Source: Streptomyces sp. NBC_00224
GTDB lineage: Bacteria > Actinomycetota > Actinomycetes > Streptomycetales > Streptomycetaceae
Direction of reading: 5' to 3'
DNA length: 64,000 nucleotides
Assembly (NCBI RefSeq): GCF_041435195.1
Contig: NZ_CP108106.1
Coordinates: 8,259,001-8,323,000 of the forward strand
Shown here: positions 50,369 to 59,280 of the stretch, one piece after another
Numbering within the stretch: position 1 is the first letter of the stretch
How the letters are laid out: the number at the start of each line of letters is the position of its first letter
Translations under genes and position numbers: made by a program
Notes under the pieces: generated by a model
What the model was told of the DNA's origin: nothing
Seen by the model: the letters and a program-made list of their open reading frames with translations, nothing else
The model's database searches: none

Positions 50369-51088
50369 TCATGGTCGGGGTGTGAGCGGGGCCAGTGCGG
50401 TGGGTCGCACCGCACTGGCGGCGGCCGAGCCGAGTAGTAGTTCGGTCAGGTCATGGGGTTGGGCTTGTTCACCGGTGGGAGCCGCTGCCGCGATCCGGTC
50501 CAGCCGGAAGCCCCGGCCGGCCCGGCGGGTGCGGCACCAGGCGATGAGGTACCAGCGGCCGTCGGCGGTGAGCAGTCCGGCCGGCTCCACGACACGGTTG
50601 CTCTCGTGTCCTGCCGCGTCGGTGTAGGACAGCCGTAGCACCATGTTGTTGGCGAGGGCCTGCTCCACCGCGGTACGGATGGTGGAGTCGGTTCGTGCGG
50701 GCAGGGTAACGATCCGTGCGGCGAGTTGTTGGGCCGCCGCCGAGGCGGGGCCGGTCAACGAGGCTGTGATCTTCTGGGCCGCGGTGCGGGCCGCGTCGGC
50801 GTAGGGGGTGGAAGCGTCGGTCGCGGCGAGCGCGGCGGTCAGCGCCGAGGCCTCGTCGGCGGTGAGGTGGATCGGGGGCAGGGTCATCTCCGGGTCGATC
50901 GACCAGCCGCCGCCCCGCCAGGGTATGGAGCGCACCGGGACACCGGTCTCCATCAGGGTTTGCAGGTCACGCTGCACCGTGCGTGTGCTGACGTGGAACC
51001 GCGTGGCGAGCGCCGCGACCGTCAACGGTCGCGGCGCCGCCGCGCGCAACTCTTCCACCAGCGCGTACAGCCGGGCAGTTCGGTTCAT
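50369..51088 (-). CDS. WYL-domain transcriptional regulator (HTH_11 type)
   Basis: 239 residues. Winged HTH at the N-terminus (RLYALVEELRAAAP, ATRFHVSTRTVQRDLQTLMETG) and a WYL domain with MVLRLSYTDAAGHESNRVVEPAGLL and RWYLIAWCRTRRAGRGFRLDRI. TAGCGT seven bases before the ATG and no Shine-Dalgarno suggest a leaderless transcript, although the esterase gene ends only 16 bases upstream on the same strand. WYL domains sense ligands, often nucleotides; here the neighbour esterase is the likely target. Confidence 0.88.
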   Translation of the reverse strand: MNRTARLYALVEELRAAAPRPLTVAALATRFHVSTRTVQRDLQTLMETGVPVRSIPWRGGGWSIDPEMTLPPIHLTADEASALTAALAATDASTPYADAARTAAQKITASLTGPASAAAQQLAARIVTLPARTDSTIRTAVEQALANNMVLRLSYTDAAGHESNRVVEPAGLLTADGRWYLIAWCRTRRAGRGFRLDRIAAAAPTGEQAQPHDLTELLLGSAAASAVRPTALAPLTPRP

Positions 51089-51104
51089 GCGGCTGACGCT
51101 ACCG

Positions 51105-52037
51105 TCACGCGGTGGCCAGGAAGTCCCGCTGGCGCCGCAGTTCCCGCTCGGTGATGGCCAGGGGGAACAGGGTGAAGCCGTGCATCGCGCCGGCGACGAC
51201 GCCGAGCTCCACAGGCGCACCCGCCGCCTGCCACCGTTGGGCCAGGAACAGCGAGTCGTCCAGCAGCGGATCCTCGGTGCCGACGACGATCCGGGCGGGC
51301 GGCAACCCGGTCAGATTCGCGAACAAGGGCGACACCTCGGGGTCACGGCGCTGCTCCAGCCCCATCCCTGGCGTGAACAACTCGTAGCTGCTTCGCATCG
51401 TGTCGGTGTTGCTCAGCAGCTGCCGGGAGCCGAACAACCGCTGGCTTGGTGTCATCGACAGGTCGTAGGGGCCGAAGAGCAGGTGGGCCGCCCGGAACGC
51501 GCCGGTGATGCCGTGCCGGTCGCGAAGACGCAGCAGCGTCACGACGCTGAGGTGGGCACCGGCCGATTCACCGCCGATCAGCAGCCGTTCCGTACCGAAC
51601 TCGGCCGCGGCGTGTGCCACCAGCCACCGGGCAGCAGCTTCGCAGTCGTCGGGCCCGGCGGGGAAGGGGTGTTCCGGCGCGAGACGGTACTCCACACTCA
51701 CCACGGCCAACCGTGCCTGCTCAGCGAGCTGCCAGAGCCGCTCGTCCTGCCCGTCGGCGGACCCGAACACCCAGCCGCCTCCATGAATGTGCAGGTACAC
51801 GCCGTCGACATGGTCCGGCACGAAGACCCGCACTTTCACTCCGCCCTCAACGACGCGGTCCCGGCCGTGCGGCAGCCGGACCGGTGGTGTGTCACCGCCG
51901 AGCCGGTTGGCCCGCAGGAGCGCCAACGTGGCTGCGCTCGGCGCCTGCCCTCGAACTGGACGGCCTGCGGCGGCAGCCTCAAATTGCTCGTTGAACGCCA
52001 GGGTCTCGGGGAGGCAGTCCTCATCTGTGATCGTCAT
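51105..52037 (-). CDS. hormone-sensitive lipase-family esterase
   Basis: 310 residues from the ATG at 52037. Oxyanion-hole motif VYLHIHGGGWVFG, nucleophile elbow LLIGGESAGAHLSV, acid/His region RIVVGTEDPLLDD and AGAMHGFTLFP. This matches the HSL (family IV) group that hydrolyses short acyl esters. A cap region precedes the oxyanion strand. Same strand as the WYL regulator, which probably controls it. Confidence 0.9.
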   Translation of the reverse strand: MTITDEDCLPETLAFNEQFEAAAAGRPVRGQAPSAATLALLRANRLGGDTPPVRLPHGRDRVVEGGVKVRVFVPDHVDGVYLHIHGGGWVFGSADGQDERLWQLAEQARLAVVSVEYRLAPEHPFPAGPDDCEAAARWLVAHAAAEFGTERLLIGGESAGAHLSVVTLLRLRDRHGITGAFRAAHLLFGPYDLSMTPSQRLFGSRQLLSNTDTMRSSYELFTPGMGLEQRRDPEVSPLFANLTGLPPARIVVGTEDPLLDDSLFLAQRWQAAGAPVELGVVAGAMHGFTLFPLAITERELRRQRDFLATA

Positions 52038-52305
52038 GCCGTCGACACTCGCAGCTCCTCGCGACACCGTCCTGTCACCCTTTCTTTGTGAGCTGCGTCA
52101 TGATCCTGCTGCGCTCCTGATGATGCGCCGGTGACATTGGGCGATAGGTGGGTCGCCCGGCTAACTTCTTTGTGTCATCTGCCAGTACGGCGGTCAGTCA
52201 GGGGCGGAGGAGACTGCCTGCCATGACCGCGACCCGGCGGGCCTTGAGTCCGGCGGGCCGATGTGGCCAGCCACGTACATGATGAAGCGCAGAAGGGGGC
52301 GGCAC

Positions 52306-53049
52306 GTGAGCGTGCAGCAGTATGACGAGATCGGCGAGGCGTTCGAGGGGTTCAAGTCCCTGCCGCTGATGCGTTTCGGGGAGGTGCCGAGCTTCCTGGG
52401 CATGGTCGGGGACGTGAGCGGCAAGTCGGTTCTCGACCTGGCGTGCGGTACCGGTTTCTACAGCAGGGAGTTCAAGCGGCGCGGCGCCACGGAGGTCCTC
52501 GGTGTCGACATCTCCGTCGAGATGATCGCCGCCGCGCAGGAGTTCGAGCAGCGTGACCCGCTGGATGTGCACTACGAGGTCGGTGACGTCGCCGAGCTGC
52601 GGCCTTTCGATGGGCGCTTCGACATCGCGTTGGGAGTGCAGTGCCTCAACTACGCCGAGGACATCGCGGCGATGGAGCGGATGTGCCGCGACATCCACCG
52701 GAGCCTGGTGCCGGGTGGAGAGTTCTTCGTGCTCGCCCAGAAGCCCGACTACCGGTTCGACTGTCCGACCCTGGACAAGTACGGGTTCCGCTGCGAGCCG
52801 ACCGGCGAGGAGATCGAGACGGGTGCGCGGGTGCGGGTCACGGCTCTCCTCGACCCGCAGCCGATCAGCATCGTCACCACGGCCCCGCGCCGCGAGGTCT
52901 ACGAAGAGTGTCTGCGGGCGGCCGGGTTCAGTGAGGTGAAGTGGGTTCCGCTGCAGGTGTCCGAAGCCGGCATCCGTGAGTTCGGCGAGGACTTCTGGGC
53001 GGACCTCCTCGCGAAGCCGCCGCTGGAGATGCTGCGCTGCCGTGCCTAG
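52306..53049 (+). CDS. class I SAM-dependent methyltransferase
   Basis: 247 residues from the GTG at 52306 with AAGGGGG upstream. SAM motif I SVLDLACGTGFYSREFKRRG, motif post-I VLGVDISVEMIAAAQ, acidic motif EVGDVAEL, and FDIALGVQCLNYAED. C-terminal half has FEVLAQKPDYRFDCPTLDKYG-like and FSEVKWVPLQVSEAGIREFG. Ubiquinone/toxoflavin-type substrate range; the true acceptor is unknown. Divergent from the esterase gene by 268 bases. Confidence 0.88.
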   Translation: MSVQQYDEIGEAFEGFKSLPLMRFGEVPSFLGMVGDVSGKSVLDLACGTGFYSREFKRRGATEVLGVDISVEMIAAAQEFEQRDPLDVHYEVGDVAELRPFDGRFDIALGVQCLNYAEDIAAMERMCRDIHRSLVPGGEFFVLAQKPDYRFDCPTLDKYGFRCEPTGEEIETGARVRVTALLDPQPISIVTTAPRREVYEECLRAAGFSEVKWVPLQVSEAGIREFGEDFWADLLAKPPLEMLRCRA

Positions 53050-53216
53050 CCGTGCCTAGCCCTGCCTCGCCGGGCAGGCCGCAGGGCGCGGGCGATGTCC
53101 GGCGTTCCTTGGGAGCACGAGGGTATGCCTGGACGTGCGTGCAGCCGGAATCCCGGGCACCCGCCTGGCCGTTGCCCGGAAACCCAAGCGCCAGTCATGT
53201 GAAGTCAGTGACCAGG

Positions 53217-56200
53217 TCAGTGTGTTGCTCTGGTGCTCAGGTCAGCCGTGGCCGACGATGGCAAGTCCCTTAGATGGTCGTCGGGTTGCAGGTCGCGGCC
53301 GTGCTGGAACGCGGTGGCGAAGGCGTCCTCGCCCATGGCTCCACTCGCGCGTGCGGTGACACGGTCGACGTCGCCGCGCTCGGCTCGGGGGAGTGGTGCG
53401 CCGACCGACTCCCGTACTGCGGCGGCCGTACCGAGCAGTCGGGCGGCGTGGTGGGGCCGTTCCGCGAGTGCCTGCGCGCCGGCCAGCCCTTCGAGCGCGA
53501 GCGCGACCGCCCGGGGATCGCCTGTCCTGCGTGCCGCGGTCAGACCCTCCAGGTGCAGCGCCTGTGCCTGGGGGGCATCGCCGCGCTGCTCGGCGACGAA
53601 GCCGAGCTCCGCGAGGATCAGAGCAGTCCCGGAATCCACGCCCTGCCTGCGGTTCCACTCCAGCCAGGGGCGCAGATGCACCTCGGCGGCGTCCAGGTCG
53701 CCCTGCCGGCGGGCACCGAGGGCGAGCCCGGTCGCGGCGAATTGCTCGGCGGGCCGGTGGGATTGCTCGGCGGCCAGCCGCCGCGCCCGCTCGTGGAGCT
53801 CCCCTGCGGACGCGTACTCGCCGGTGAGCAGCGCGATCCTGCCCAGCCTGGACAACCGGAACGACACGTCCGTCCAGAGCTGGAGTTCCTCCGCGATGCG
53901 CACACCGTCGCGGTGCAGACGGGCGGCCTCGTCGTAGTCACCGGCGATCTCGGCCAGTACGCCCAGTTGCTCGGCGGCCCTCAGTTGGCCCCACCGGTCG
54001 CCGAGCTCGGCGAAGCGTGCCGCGCTGTCGACGGCGTGCCGCCGGAGGCCGGTGAGGTCGCCCCGGTACATGGCCTCGGTGGCGCGGGTACTCTGCGTCG
54101 CGGCCATGCCCCAGCGGTCGTCGTCGGCGCGGAACTCGGCCAGCAGACCGGCGGTTTGACCCTCGACCGACGGGTCGGCGAACCCGCACCGGGCAAGCGC
54201 CAGGAACCACCGGGCCCTGGTATCTGCCCCGTCGTACTCCCCGTCGGTCGGCTGCTTCGGTTGCGCGTCGTCGCCGACGAGCAGTGCGAACGCGGCCTGC
54301 CGCGCCAGCGCGCTGCTGCGGGCCGAGGAGGAGCCCCGGTCGCGGGCGGGTCCGTCGTCGCCGGGGGCGCCGGAACCCAGCGCCATGTCGAACGACCGCC
54401 GGGCCTCGCCGAGGCGGCCGCGTAGGAACCAGTACCAGGCCAGCGCGTTGACCTGGCGCACCGCCAGGTCGGCGTCACCGTCGGCGCTGCCGTCCGCGGC
54501 AGGGCCCGCTGTCGCGTCGGCGAGTGCGTAGCGGAGGTTGGCGCTGTCGCTGTCGAGTCGTCGCAGCCAGCGGCGCTGGTCGGGGCCGTACAGCCAAGGC
54601 TCCGACCGCTCGGCCAGCTCGGTGTAGTGGGCCCGATGCCGTCGGCGGGCGAGCCGCGACTCACCGGCCTCCTGGAGCCGTTCGAGGCTGTAGGCGGCGA
54701 CCGACTCCAGCATTCGGTAGCGGGGGCCGTCCTCGCCGTCCAGCACGGTGACGAGCGAGCGGTCCACCAGGCGGGTGACCACATCGAGGACGGCGTCGGC
54801 GGGTACGTCCGGTGCGGCGCAGACCTCCTCGGCGGCGGGCAGTGTGCATCCGCCGGCGAAGACGGCCAGTCGGCGCAGAACGGCGCGCTCCGGTCCGGTC
54901 AGCAGCCCCCAGCTCCAGTCGATCACCGCACGCAGGGTCCGCTGCCGGGCGGGTGCGTCCCGGCGCCCGGAGTTCAGGAGACGGAAGCGGTCGCTGAGGC
55001 GCTCGGCCAGCTCATGGACGCCCAGGGCCCGTACCCGGGCGGCGGCGAGCTCCAGCGCGAGCGGAATCCCGTCGAGTCGCTCGCACAGGAGCGCCACGGC
55101 GTCGGCGTTGGCAGGGCCGAGAGCGAATCCCGGCGCGGCCGCCGCCGCCCGCGCCGCGAAGAGCTGCACGGCGTCGGACTCCCGCAGCGGCTCGACCGCG
55201 TGCAGCGTCTCGCCCGAGATCGCCAGAGGCTCCCGGCTGGTGGCCAGGATGCGCAGGCCGGGTGCGTGGCGCAGGAGTTGCTCGGCCAGCTCGGCGACCG
55301 GCTGGATCAGGTGCTCGCAGTTGTCCAGGACGAGCAACATGCGTCGAGGGCCGAGCGCGTGGGCGAGGTGGTCCGACGCCCGCCCGGACGGCAGTTGGGC
55401 GCCTGCGTGATCGCGGATGTCGAGCGCGTCGGCCACCGCCGAGGCCACTTCGTCGGCATCGCCGCTGCCCGCGGTCTCGGCGGCGAGTTCGACCAGCCAG
55501 ACTCCGTCGGGGAAAGCGTCGGCCGGTGGCGCGGCGGCCTCCAGCGCGAGGCGGGTCTTGCCGACGCCGCCGGGCCCGGTGAGCGTCACAAGCCGACCCG
55601 CTTGGAGCAGCGAACGTACGTGGGCGACGTCCTGGCGTCGCCCGATCAGGTCGGTCAGCCGGGCCGGCAGGTTCGTGCGGGGCGCAGCCGTGGCGGCGGC
55701 CGGGGAGGGCGGGAGATGCGCGGGGGCGATGGGGGCAGTGGCCGGGGTGGGTGCCAGCGCCGGGTCCTGGCGAAGGATCGCCTGGTGCAGGGCGACCAGG
55801 TCGGGGCCGGGGTCGAGCCCCAGTTCCTCGGCCAGACGCTCCGTCAGCTCGCGGTAGCTGTCCAGTGCTTCTGCCTGCCGGCCGGAGAGGTAGAGGGAAC
55901 GCATGTGTACGGCCCGCAGCCCGTCCCGCAGCGGATGCAGCTTCACGAGCTCACCCAACTCGTCCGCGAGCGGGCGGTGTTCGCCGCGTTCCAGACGTAT
56001 GCCGGCCAGTTCCTCCACCACGGTCAGCCGCTGCTCGTCCAGCCTGGTGGCCACCGCCTGCGCGAAGGCGTGGTCGCGGAACTCGGCGAAGGCCGGCCCG
56101 CGCCACAGCGCCAGAGCATCCGAAAGCAGTGGCACCCGGCCGTGTGGGTCCTCCGTGCGGCGTGCCTGCGCCGTCAGCGCGGCGAACCGACCGGAGTCCA

Positions 56201-56501
56201 CCACGTCATCCGGCACCTGCAGCAGATAGCCGGCCGGACGGTGGGCGACCAGCTCCCGGCCACCGGGCTCGGCCAGCTCCAGCGTCCGGCGCAGCTGCGA
56301 GACCTTGGTCTGGAGCGTGTTGGCCGGGTTCTTGGGTACCGCCTCGCCCCACAGATCGTCGACGAGGCGGTCCGTCGAGACCGGCTGCCCGTGGTGCGCC
56401 AGCAGATCGGCCAGCAGGGCGCGGACCTTCGGCTCGCGGACCGTGACCGGAGCCCCCTCGTCGGTACGGACCTGCAGCGGGCCCAGCACTTCGAAACGCA
56501 T
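53217..56501 (-). CDS. AfsR-like SARP: HTH-BTAD-NB-ARC-TPR regulator
   Basis: 1094 residues. N-terminal SARP winged helix (FEVLGPLQVRTDEGAPVTVR then TLQTKVSQLRRTL), BTAD (RFAALTAQARRTEDPHGRVP to GLDPGPDLVALHQAILRQDP), then an NB-ARC NTPase: IGRRQDVAHVRSLLQAGRLV, Walker A GPGGVGKTRLA, Walker B MLLVLDNCEHLI and sensor ILATSREPL, followed by a winged-helix segment (RTLRAVIDWSWGLLTGPER) and a long TPR-like C-terminus. This is the AfsR/large SARP design, in which NTPase and repeats gate activation by the SARP head. It has a divergent partner pair of redox genes, with tandem repeats between the starts. Confidence 0.92.
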   Translation of the reverse strand: MRFEVLGPLQVRTDEGAPVTVREPKVRALLADLLAHHGQPVSTDRLVDDLWGEAVPKNPANTLQTKVSQLRRTLELAEPGGRELVAHRPAGYLLQVPDDVVDSGRFAALTAQARRTEDPHGRVPLLSDALALWRGPAFAEFRDHAFAQAVATRLDEQRLTVVEELAGIRLERGEHRPLADELGELVKLHPLRDGLRAVHMRSLYLSGRQAEALDSYRELTERLAEELGLDPGPDLVALHQAILRQDPALAPTPATAPIAPAHLPPSPAAATAAPRTNLPARLTDLIGRRQDVAHVRSLLQAGRLVTLTGPGGVGKTRLALEAAAPPADAFPDGVWLVELAAETAGSGDADEVASAVADALDIRDHAGAQLPSGRASDHLAHALGPRRMLLVLDNCEHLIQPVAELAEQLLRHAPGLRILATSREPLAISGETLHAVEPLRESDAVQLFAARAAAAAPGFALGPANADAVALLCERLDGIPLALELAAARVRALGVHELAERLSDRFRLLNSGRRDAPARQRTLRAVIDWSWGLLTGPERAVLRRLAVFAGGCTLPAAEEVCAAPDVPADAVLDVVTRLVDRSLVTVLDGEDGPRYRMLESVAAYSLERLQEAGESRLARRRHRAHYTELAERSEPWLYGPDQRRWLRRLDSDSANLRYALADATAGPAADGSADGDADLAVRQVNALAWYWFLRGRLGEARRSFDMALGSGAPGDDGPARDRGSSSARSSALARQAAFALLVGDDAQPKQPTDGEYDGADTRARWFLALARCGFADPSVEGQTAGLLAEFRADDDRWGMAATQSTRATEAMYRGDLTGLRRHAVDSAARFAELGDRWGQLRAAEQLGVLAEIAGDYDEAARLHRDGVRIAEELQLWTDVSFRLSRLGRIALLTGEYASAGELHERARRLAAEQSHRPAEQFAATGLALGARRQGDLDAAEVHLRPWLEWNRRQGVDSGTALILAELGFVAEQRGDAPQAQALHLEGLTAARRTGDPRAVALALEGLAGAQALAERPHHAARLLGTAAAVRESVGAPLPRAERGDVDRVTARASGAMGEDAFATAFQHGRDLQPDDHLRDLPSSATADLSTRATH

Positions 56502-56550
56502 GGCGTCACGCTAGCGCGCGCCCTGTTCCGGTCCGTGCGTGGCCCATGTG

Positions 56551-56580
56551 TGCCCGTGCGTGCCCGTGCGTGCCCGTGCG
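56551..56580. repeat. three perfect tandem 10-bp repeats (TGCCCGTGCG)
   Basis: TGCCCGTGCG occurs at 56551, 56561 and 56571, with a partial copy (CCGTGCGTGGCCC) just left of it. It lies between the SARP start (56501) and the redox-gene start (56668). SARPs bind directly repeated heptamers spaced about one helical turn; a 10-bp period puts all copies on one face. A SARP operator is therefore a reasonable inference. Slippage-generated simple repeats are the alternative. Confidence 0.65.
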
Positions 56581-56667
56581 TGGACCGTCAGCAGATCGTG
56601 CGCGGCCCTCGGCAAGGTAGTTCCTGTCAACGAGAACGGCACCACCGAACGGAAGAGGAAGCCCACC

Positions 56668-57762
56668 ATGTCGAACCCGACGAACCCGACGAACCCGACG
56701 AACCTGACGGCCACAGTGAACGCGGCGAACACGGCTAACACGATGAACGCGGCGAACTTCGTCTCCGGCCAGATCCGGCTCGCCTCGCGCCCCGTCGGTG
56801 AGCCCACCGCGGACACCTTCGAGCTGGTCCGCACCGACGTACCGGAGCCGGCCGAGGGCGAGATCGTCGTCCGCAACACCTGGATGTCGGTTGACCCGTA
56901 CATGCGCGGCCGTATGGACGACGTGCCGTCGTACATCCCGCCCTTCCCCCTCGGCGCCGCGCTGGAGGGCAGCGCGGCGGGCGTGGTGGTCGCCTCGCGG
57001 TCCGCCACTGTGCCGGTCGGCGCGACCGTCTCCCACTTCCTGGGCTGGCGTGAGTACGCCGTGCTGGACGCCGCCGCCGCGACCGTCATCGACACCGACC
57101 TGGCCCCGGCGCAGGCGTACTTGGGCGCGCTCGGCACCACTGGCCTGACCGCCTACGCGGCGCTGACCGAGGTCGCGCCGGTGCGTGAAGGCGACGTGGT
57201 GTTCATCTCCGCCGCCGCCGGGGCGGTGGGCAGCGTCGCGGGACAGCTGGCCCGCAAGCTCGGGGCCTCCAAGGTGATCGGCTCGGCCGGCGGCCCCGAG
57301 AAGGCGAAGAAGCTGGTGACGGACTTCGGGTACGACGCTGCCATCGACTACCGCGCGGGCTCGTTGGAGGAGCAACTGGCCCAGGCCGCGCCGGAGGGCG
57401 TCGACGTCTACCTCGACAGCGTGGGCGGCGGCCATCTGCGGGCAGCCATCGGCGCGATGCGCACCGGTGGCCGGATCGCACTGGTCGGCGCCATCGGCGG
57501 CTACAACGTCACCGAGCCGGCCGCCGGCCCCGACAACCTCTTCCAGGCAGCCGCCAAGGAGCTGAACCTGCGCGGCATGCTGGTCAGCAGCTACTTCCAC
57601 CTCTTCCCCGAGTGGATCGGGCGCGCTGCGGGCTGGCTCGCCGACGGCACCCTGCACACGGAACACACCGTGTTCGAGGGCATCGACCGGGCCCCGGCCG
57701 CCTTCCTCGGCATGATGCGCGGCGCCAACACCGGCAAGATGCTCGTCCGGCTGGACGGCTGA
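56668..57762 (+). CDS. zinc-free medium-chain NADP-dependent oxidoreductase (curcumin/enone reductase type)
   Basis: 364 residues with GAGGAA before the ATG. After a ~35-residue low-complexity N-terminus (SNPTNPTNPTNLTATVNAAN) comes an MDR core: FELVRTDVPEPAEGEIVVRN, DPYMRGRMDD, the nucleotide-binding VVFISAAAGAVGSVAGQLARK with AxxGxxG, and GVDVYLDSVGGGHLRAAIGA. It is related to leukotriene-B4 12-hydroxydehydrogenase and quinone/enone reductases that use NADPH. The next gene, a flavodoxin-fold quinone reductase, begins five bases after its stop; both act in quinone or electrophile detoxification. Confidence 0.9.
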   Translation: MSNPTNPTNPTNLTATVNAANTANTMNAANFVSGQIRLASRPVGEPTADTFELVRTDVPEPAEGEIVVRNTWMSVDPYMRGRMDDVPSYIPPFPLGAALEGSAAGVVVASRSATVPVGATVSHFLGWREYAVLDAAAATVIDTDLAPAQAYLGALGTTGLTAYAALTEVAPVREGDVVFISAAAGAVGSVAGQLARKLGASKVIGSAGGPEKAKKLVTDFGYDAAIDYRAGSLEEQLAQAAPEGVDVYLDSVGGGHLRAAIGAMRTGGRIALVGAIGGYNVTEPAAGPDNLFQAAAKELNLRGMLVSSYFHLFPEWIGRAAGWLADGTLHTEHTVFEGIDRAPAAFLGMMRGANTGKMLVRLDG

Positions 57763-57767
57763 CGGCC

Positions 57768-58370
57768 GTGGCACAGCACGCTCTGCTGGTCCTCGCCCAC
57801 CCCCGCGGCGACTCCCTCACCGCCCAGATCGCCCACCGCGCCCGCGAACGCCTGGTGGACGCCGGGTACACCGTCGACCTGCTCGACCTGTACGCCGAGG
57901 ACTTCGATCCCCGCACCGGCCCCGAAGACGAGCCGGACTGGGCGAACCGGGACAAGGAATACTCGCCCGAGGTCCGGTCCCACATGGACCGGATCGAGGC
58001 CGCGGACACCATCGTTGTGGTCTTCCCCCTCTGGTGGTTCGGGCTCCCGGCCATCCTCAAGGGCTGGATCGACCGGGTGTGGAACTACGGTTTCGCATAC
58101 GGCCGCAGCCGCCCCCGCCTGGGCGCCAAGGGGATGCTCTGGCTCGGGCTTTCCAGCTACCCGCGCGAGCAGTTCGCCGAGCTCGGCTGGGACACCCTGA
58201 TCGAGCGCCAACTCCGTGTCGGAGTCTCCGAGTTCTGCGGCATCAAGGACGCTTCGGTGGAATTCGTCCACGACTCCCTGAGCATCGGCGCCCTGGGACT
58301 CGCCGCAGCGGACACCGCGGTCGCCGCGTTCCTCGGGGCACCCGCCGAACCTGTCGCACCTGCGAGGTGA
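57768..58370 (+). CDS. NAD(P)H:quinone oxidoreductase, flavodoxin-like fold
   Basis: 200 residues from the GTG at 57768, five bases after the upstream stop. ALLVLAHPRGDSLTAQIAHR is the FMN/FAD phosphate site of the NQO1/WrbA-like family; VVVFPLWWFGLPAILKGWID is the conserved isoalloxazine-binding motif, then YPREQFAELGW. Two-electron reduction of quinones would avoid semiquinone radicals. Operon with the MDR gene. A truncated RidA-like start follows at 58480. Confidence 0.9.
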   Translation: MAQHALLVLAHPRGDSLTAQIAHRARERLVDAGYTVDLLDLYAEDFDPRTGPEDEPDWANRDKEYSPEVRSHMDRIEAADTIVVVFPLWWFGLPAILKGWIDRVWNYGFAYGRSRPRLGAKGMLWLGLSSYPREQFAELGWDTLIERQLRVGVSEFCGIKDASVEFVHDSLSIGALGLAAADTAVAAFLGAPAEPVAPAR

Positions 58371-58479
58371 TCCCACTCAGTAGGCACACAAGCGTCCCAC
58401 GATGCGGCCCTCACCCTGGCCGCCGCTCCGGCGGCCAGGGTCTCGGATGGAAACTCCAGACGCGAAGGAATCCCCACTC

Positions 58480-58530
58480 ATGAGCGACAACCGCACCATC
58501 ACCAACCCTGCCGGGCTGCCGAAGGGCCCG
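58480..58530 (+). pseudogene. truncated start of a RidA/YjgF-family gene
   Basis: ATG at 58480 after GAAGGA reads MSDNRTITNPAGLPKGP, the opening of RidA-type proteins (xNPAGLPxPxGYSHA). After 17 codons the family pattern is lost and the frame runs into the opposite-strand lectin gene. So only the 5' end remains, perhaps because an insertion brought the lectin gene here. The fragment is short, so chance likeness is not excluded. Confidence 0.4.
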
Positions 58531-58614
58531 AAGCCCGGTCCACGGCTGGGATCGCGGGAGCGGAGGCTTCAGTGCGCGGTAGCAGGCAGTGCCGCCCACC
58601 GCGGGAACGCCCAC

Positions 58615-59118
58615 TCAGAAATGCCAATTCTGGTCGGCGTTGCCGTTGCACTCCCATTGGACTGCCGTGGCGTTCCAAGCGGTGCTGGCGTTGTCGATGC
58701 CTAGGCACAGGCCGGAATTGAGGTTGAGGAGGCGGAACGAATTGCCGCTGATGGGGCTGTAGAGCCACTTCTGGTCGGGGTTGCCGTTGCACCCCCACTG
58801 GACTGCACGAGCCCCCCAGGATCTGCTGCCGTTGTCGACCCCGAGGCACAATCCATGGTCGTTGGTCAGCGTGTAGGAGGAGCCGCCGTCGACAGAGTGA
58901 AAGGTCCACTGCTGGTCGGCATTTCCGTTGCACTCCCACTGGACCGCGCGGGTGCCCCATGCGGTGCTGTTCTGGTCGATGCCGAGGCACAGCCCGTCAT
59001 TGTTGTTACGGATCCCCCAGCCACTCGCGGCAGCGGACGGAGCGGCAGCAAGCGCCACACCGGCAGCGACGGCCAAACCTGCGGAGACGGTGGTGATTCG
59101 GCGTAGGATTTTCGGCAC
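58615..59118 (-). CDS. secreted ricin B-type lectin (beta-trefoil)
   Basis: 167 residues from the GTG at 59118, with GGGAGGGA before it. Signal peptide SAGLAVAAGVALAAAPSAAA. The mature protein has three QxW-type repeats: GLCLGIDQNSTAWGTRAVQW...QQWTF, GLCLGVDNGSRSWGARAVQW...QKWLY and GLCLGIDNASTAWNATAVQW...QNWHF, about 46 residues apart, the three lobes of a trefoil. Each lobe has one C-C pair. It would bind galactosides or similar carbohydrate and has no attached enzyme domain. Confidence 0.92.
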   Translation of the reverse strand: MPKILRRITTVSAGLAVAAGVALAAAPSAAASGWGIRNNNDGLCLGIDQNSTAWGTRAVQWECNGNADQQWTFHSVDGGSSYTLTNDHGLCLGVDNGSRSWGARAVQWGCNGNPDQKWLYSPISGNSFRLLNLNSGLCLGIDNASTAWNATAVQWECNGNADQNWHF

Positions 59119-59280
59119 GGAAGTCCCTCCCGACGCATTGCATTTGGATGCCTGTGACAAACCTTGGGCCCCGGGAGCAAGTCGCACAAGAGCCGGGTCC
59201 ACTCAGCGGAACGAGCGGCTGTTACGTCGGCCTGTGGCCGGTGTGTCACCAACCTGACCGGCTCGGCCCGTGTGGCGAGG

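Noticed and set aside
56551..56580. CRISPR-like repeats
   Set aside because: Repeats are 10 bp, directly adjacent with no spacers.
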